A DNA stretch of 7,629 bases from Capsulimonas sp. (GTDB lineage Bacteria > Armatimonadota > Armatimonadia > Armatimonadales > Capsulimonadaceae), in assembly GCA_025963815.1 (NCBI GenBank), contig JAOQAA010000002.1, forward strand, positions 1 to 7,629, given 5' to 3'. The position numbers were made by a program, and so were the translations under genes. Position 1 is the stretch's first letter; each line of letters opens with the position of its first letter. Below the pieces are notes generated by a model that ran no database searches, was not told where the DNA came from, and worked only from the letters and a program-made list of their open reading frames with translations. Shown here piece after piece: positions 6,407 to 7,629 of this stretch.

Positions 6407-7629
6407 TTGGCGAACAACTTTGTGGCGCACACGCCGCCGGACGACGACCACGAACGGTGGCAGACGATGCGCGAGCACGGGGACAACGTGGCGAACCTTG
6501 CGGCAAGCTATGCCGTTCCGTTCGGGGCGAAGGAGCTGGCGCGCTGGGCAGGGTGGCTGCACGATGTCGGCAAATACAGCGAAGACTTTCAGAAGTATCT
6601 GCGAGATTGTCACATGACGCGTGATCAGAAAGACGGTAAGCCGAAGCCAGGCAGCGCGGAGCATAAACGCGCTGGGACCAAGCTTGCCTGGGAAATGATG
6701 CCGCCGATCATCAGGCACATCCTCGCGCCATGCGTTTTGGGACATCATGGCGGCTTGCATGCGGAGAGTGAAACCGGGACGACGCTTCGGGAGGCTCAGG
6801 ACGATCCGAAAACAGCCGCCGAACTTGCAAAGGCGATCCAGAGGGCGCGCGTCGATTTTCCCGAGCTGAACGGCGCACCGCCGATGATCGCCGACATCGC
6901 TGCGCTGTCTTGTGTCCCTAAGGAGCCAGCAAGTGGCGCGCTACATATTGAGATGCTCACTCGCTTTGTGTTTTCGTGTTTGGTGGACGCGGATGGATTG
7001 GATACGGAAGCGCACTTCAGCCCCAAGCGCGCGGAGATGCGTCGGGTGCCGACGCTGGCGGAGATAGGGCCGCGCTGGATGGAGATGCTGCGACTCAGTC
7101 AGGAGGCGTTGCAGGCGAACGCTCCCGATACTCCAGTCAGCCGCGTGCGGCGGGAGGTATACGACGCCTGTCTTGCGGCGGCGGAGCATCAGCCGGGCGT
7201 TTTCACTCTCACCGTGCCCACGGGCGGCGGCAAGACACGCTCCTCATTGGCCTTCGCGCTCGCCCACGCTCTGCGCCACGAGCGAACTCGGATCATCTAT
7301 GCGATCCCGTACACCAGCATCATCGACCAGACCGCGCGCACGTTCCGCGAGATCCTGGGCGACGAGGGGATCTTAGAGCATCACTCCGCGCTGGATGTGC
7401 GGCGTGCGGATCGGGAAGGGGAAGTGTCCGCGCAAGAGGAGAACGCGCGTGAGCAGCGCCGGCGAATGGCGGCGGAGAATTGGGACGCGCCGCTGGTGGT
7501 GACGACCACGGTGCAGTTCTTCGAGAGCTTGTTCGCAAATCGCACTTCGCCTTGCCGCAAGCTGCACAATATTGCGGGAAGCGTCGTGATCCTGGACGAA
7601 GCGCAGACGCTCCCGCCGCACCTGCTCAC
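6407..7629 (+). CDS. cas3: CRISPR-associated helicase/nuclease Cas3, type I (3' end beyond window)
   Basis: Cas3 is recruited by Cascade to target DNA, unwinds it by ATP hydrolysis and degrades it with its HD nuclease. The 407 codons visible run open to the window edge. The HD domain shows H24, the H52-D53 pair in WLHDVGKYSEDFQKYL, H86 in AEHKRAG and H113-H114 in LGHHGGL, all candidate metal ligands. FSCLVDADGLDTE (about 189-201) is the typical junction. The helicase begins with Walker A PTGGGKT (271-277, K276), then IIYAIPYTSIIDQ, VVTTTVQFFESLF and the DEAQ box at 397-400. RecA domain 2 and the C-terminal domain lie outside the window. One variation is K87, where DHS/EHS is common. The start is TTG 6407, chosen from its ribosome binding site. 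HD-helicase fusion fits a type I system; I-C or a related subtype is possible, but downstream genes are needed. The WYL regulator upstream is its probable controller. Confidence in the family is high. Confidence 0.93.
   Translation, partial: MANNFVAHTPPDDDHERWQTMREHGDNVANLAASYAVPFGAKELARWAGWLHDVGKYSEDFQKYLRDCHMTRDQKDGKPKPGSAEHKRAGTKLAWEMMPPIIRHILAPCVLGHHGGLHAESETGTTLREAQDDPKTAAELAKAIQRARVDFPELNGAPPMIADIAALSCVPKEPASGALHIEMLTRFVFSCLVDADGLDTEAHFSPKRAEMRRVPTLAEIGPRWMEMLRLSQEALQANAPDTPVSRVRREVYDACLAAAEHQPGVFTLTVPTGGGKTRSSLAFALAHALRHERTRIIYAIPYTSIIDQTARTFREILGDEGILEHHSALDVRRADREGEVSAQEENAREQRRRMAAENWDAPLVVTTTVQFFESLFANRTSPCRKLHNIAGSVVILDEAQTLPPHLL

Noticed and set aside
6316..6760. Alternative small frames on both strands over the start of cas3
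   Set aside because: They overlap the HD-domain coding sequence, where the cas3 frame shows all expected motifs; their translations show no known family.

Overview
The window holds two complete genes and the first part of a third, all on the + strand of a GC-rich bacterial genome. Two of the three genes appear to start with TTG. Composition, and a very long multi-domain cytosolic glycosyltransferase, suggest a lineage such as Armatimonadota, Planctomycetota or a related soil/environmental phylum. This guess is weak: nothing here fixes the taxon, and no RNA gene or species marker is present.

Positions 1-131 are an upstream region with no recognisable gene. Positions 132-5261 encode one 1709-residue polypeptide. 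In order it carries a class I SAM-dependent methyltransferase, a WaaE-like family 2 glycosyltransferase (GT2), two tandem GT-B glycosyltransferases of the family 4 type (GT4), an Ala/Pro/Thr-rich linker, a second GT2 of the SunS-like type, and C-terminal tetratricopeptide (TPR) helices. Catalytic signatures look intact in every domain. It has no signal peptide or membrane segment, so it probably builds and methylates a surface or protein-linked glycan from nucleotide sugars in the cytosol.

After 46 bases comes a 330-residue regulator (5308-6300) with a DeoR-like winged helix, a WYL domain and a WCX domain. It is followed by a strong, apparently bidirectional intrinsic terminator (6325-6360), which an extended -10 promoter-like element abuts. 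Then comes cas3 (6407 to the window end), with an N-terminal HD nuclease domain and the start of the DEAQ-box helicase. The cas3 gene is cut by the window edge, so the rest of a type I CRISPR-Cas operon probably lies downstream. No CRISPR repeat array is inside the window.

Functionally the window is a boundary: a glycan-assembly gene on the left and the regulated entry of a type I CRISPR-Cas system on the right. The WYL protein is the likely regulator of the cas genes. The most unusual items are the MT-GT2-GT4-GT4-GT2-TPR fusion and a perfect 11-bp inverted repeat inside the regulator's own helix-turn-helix coding region.
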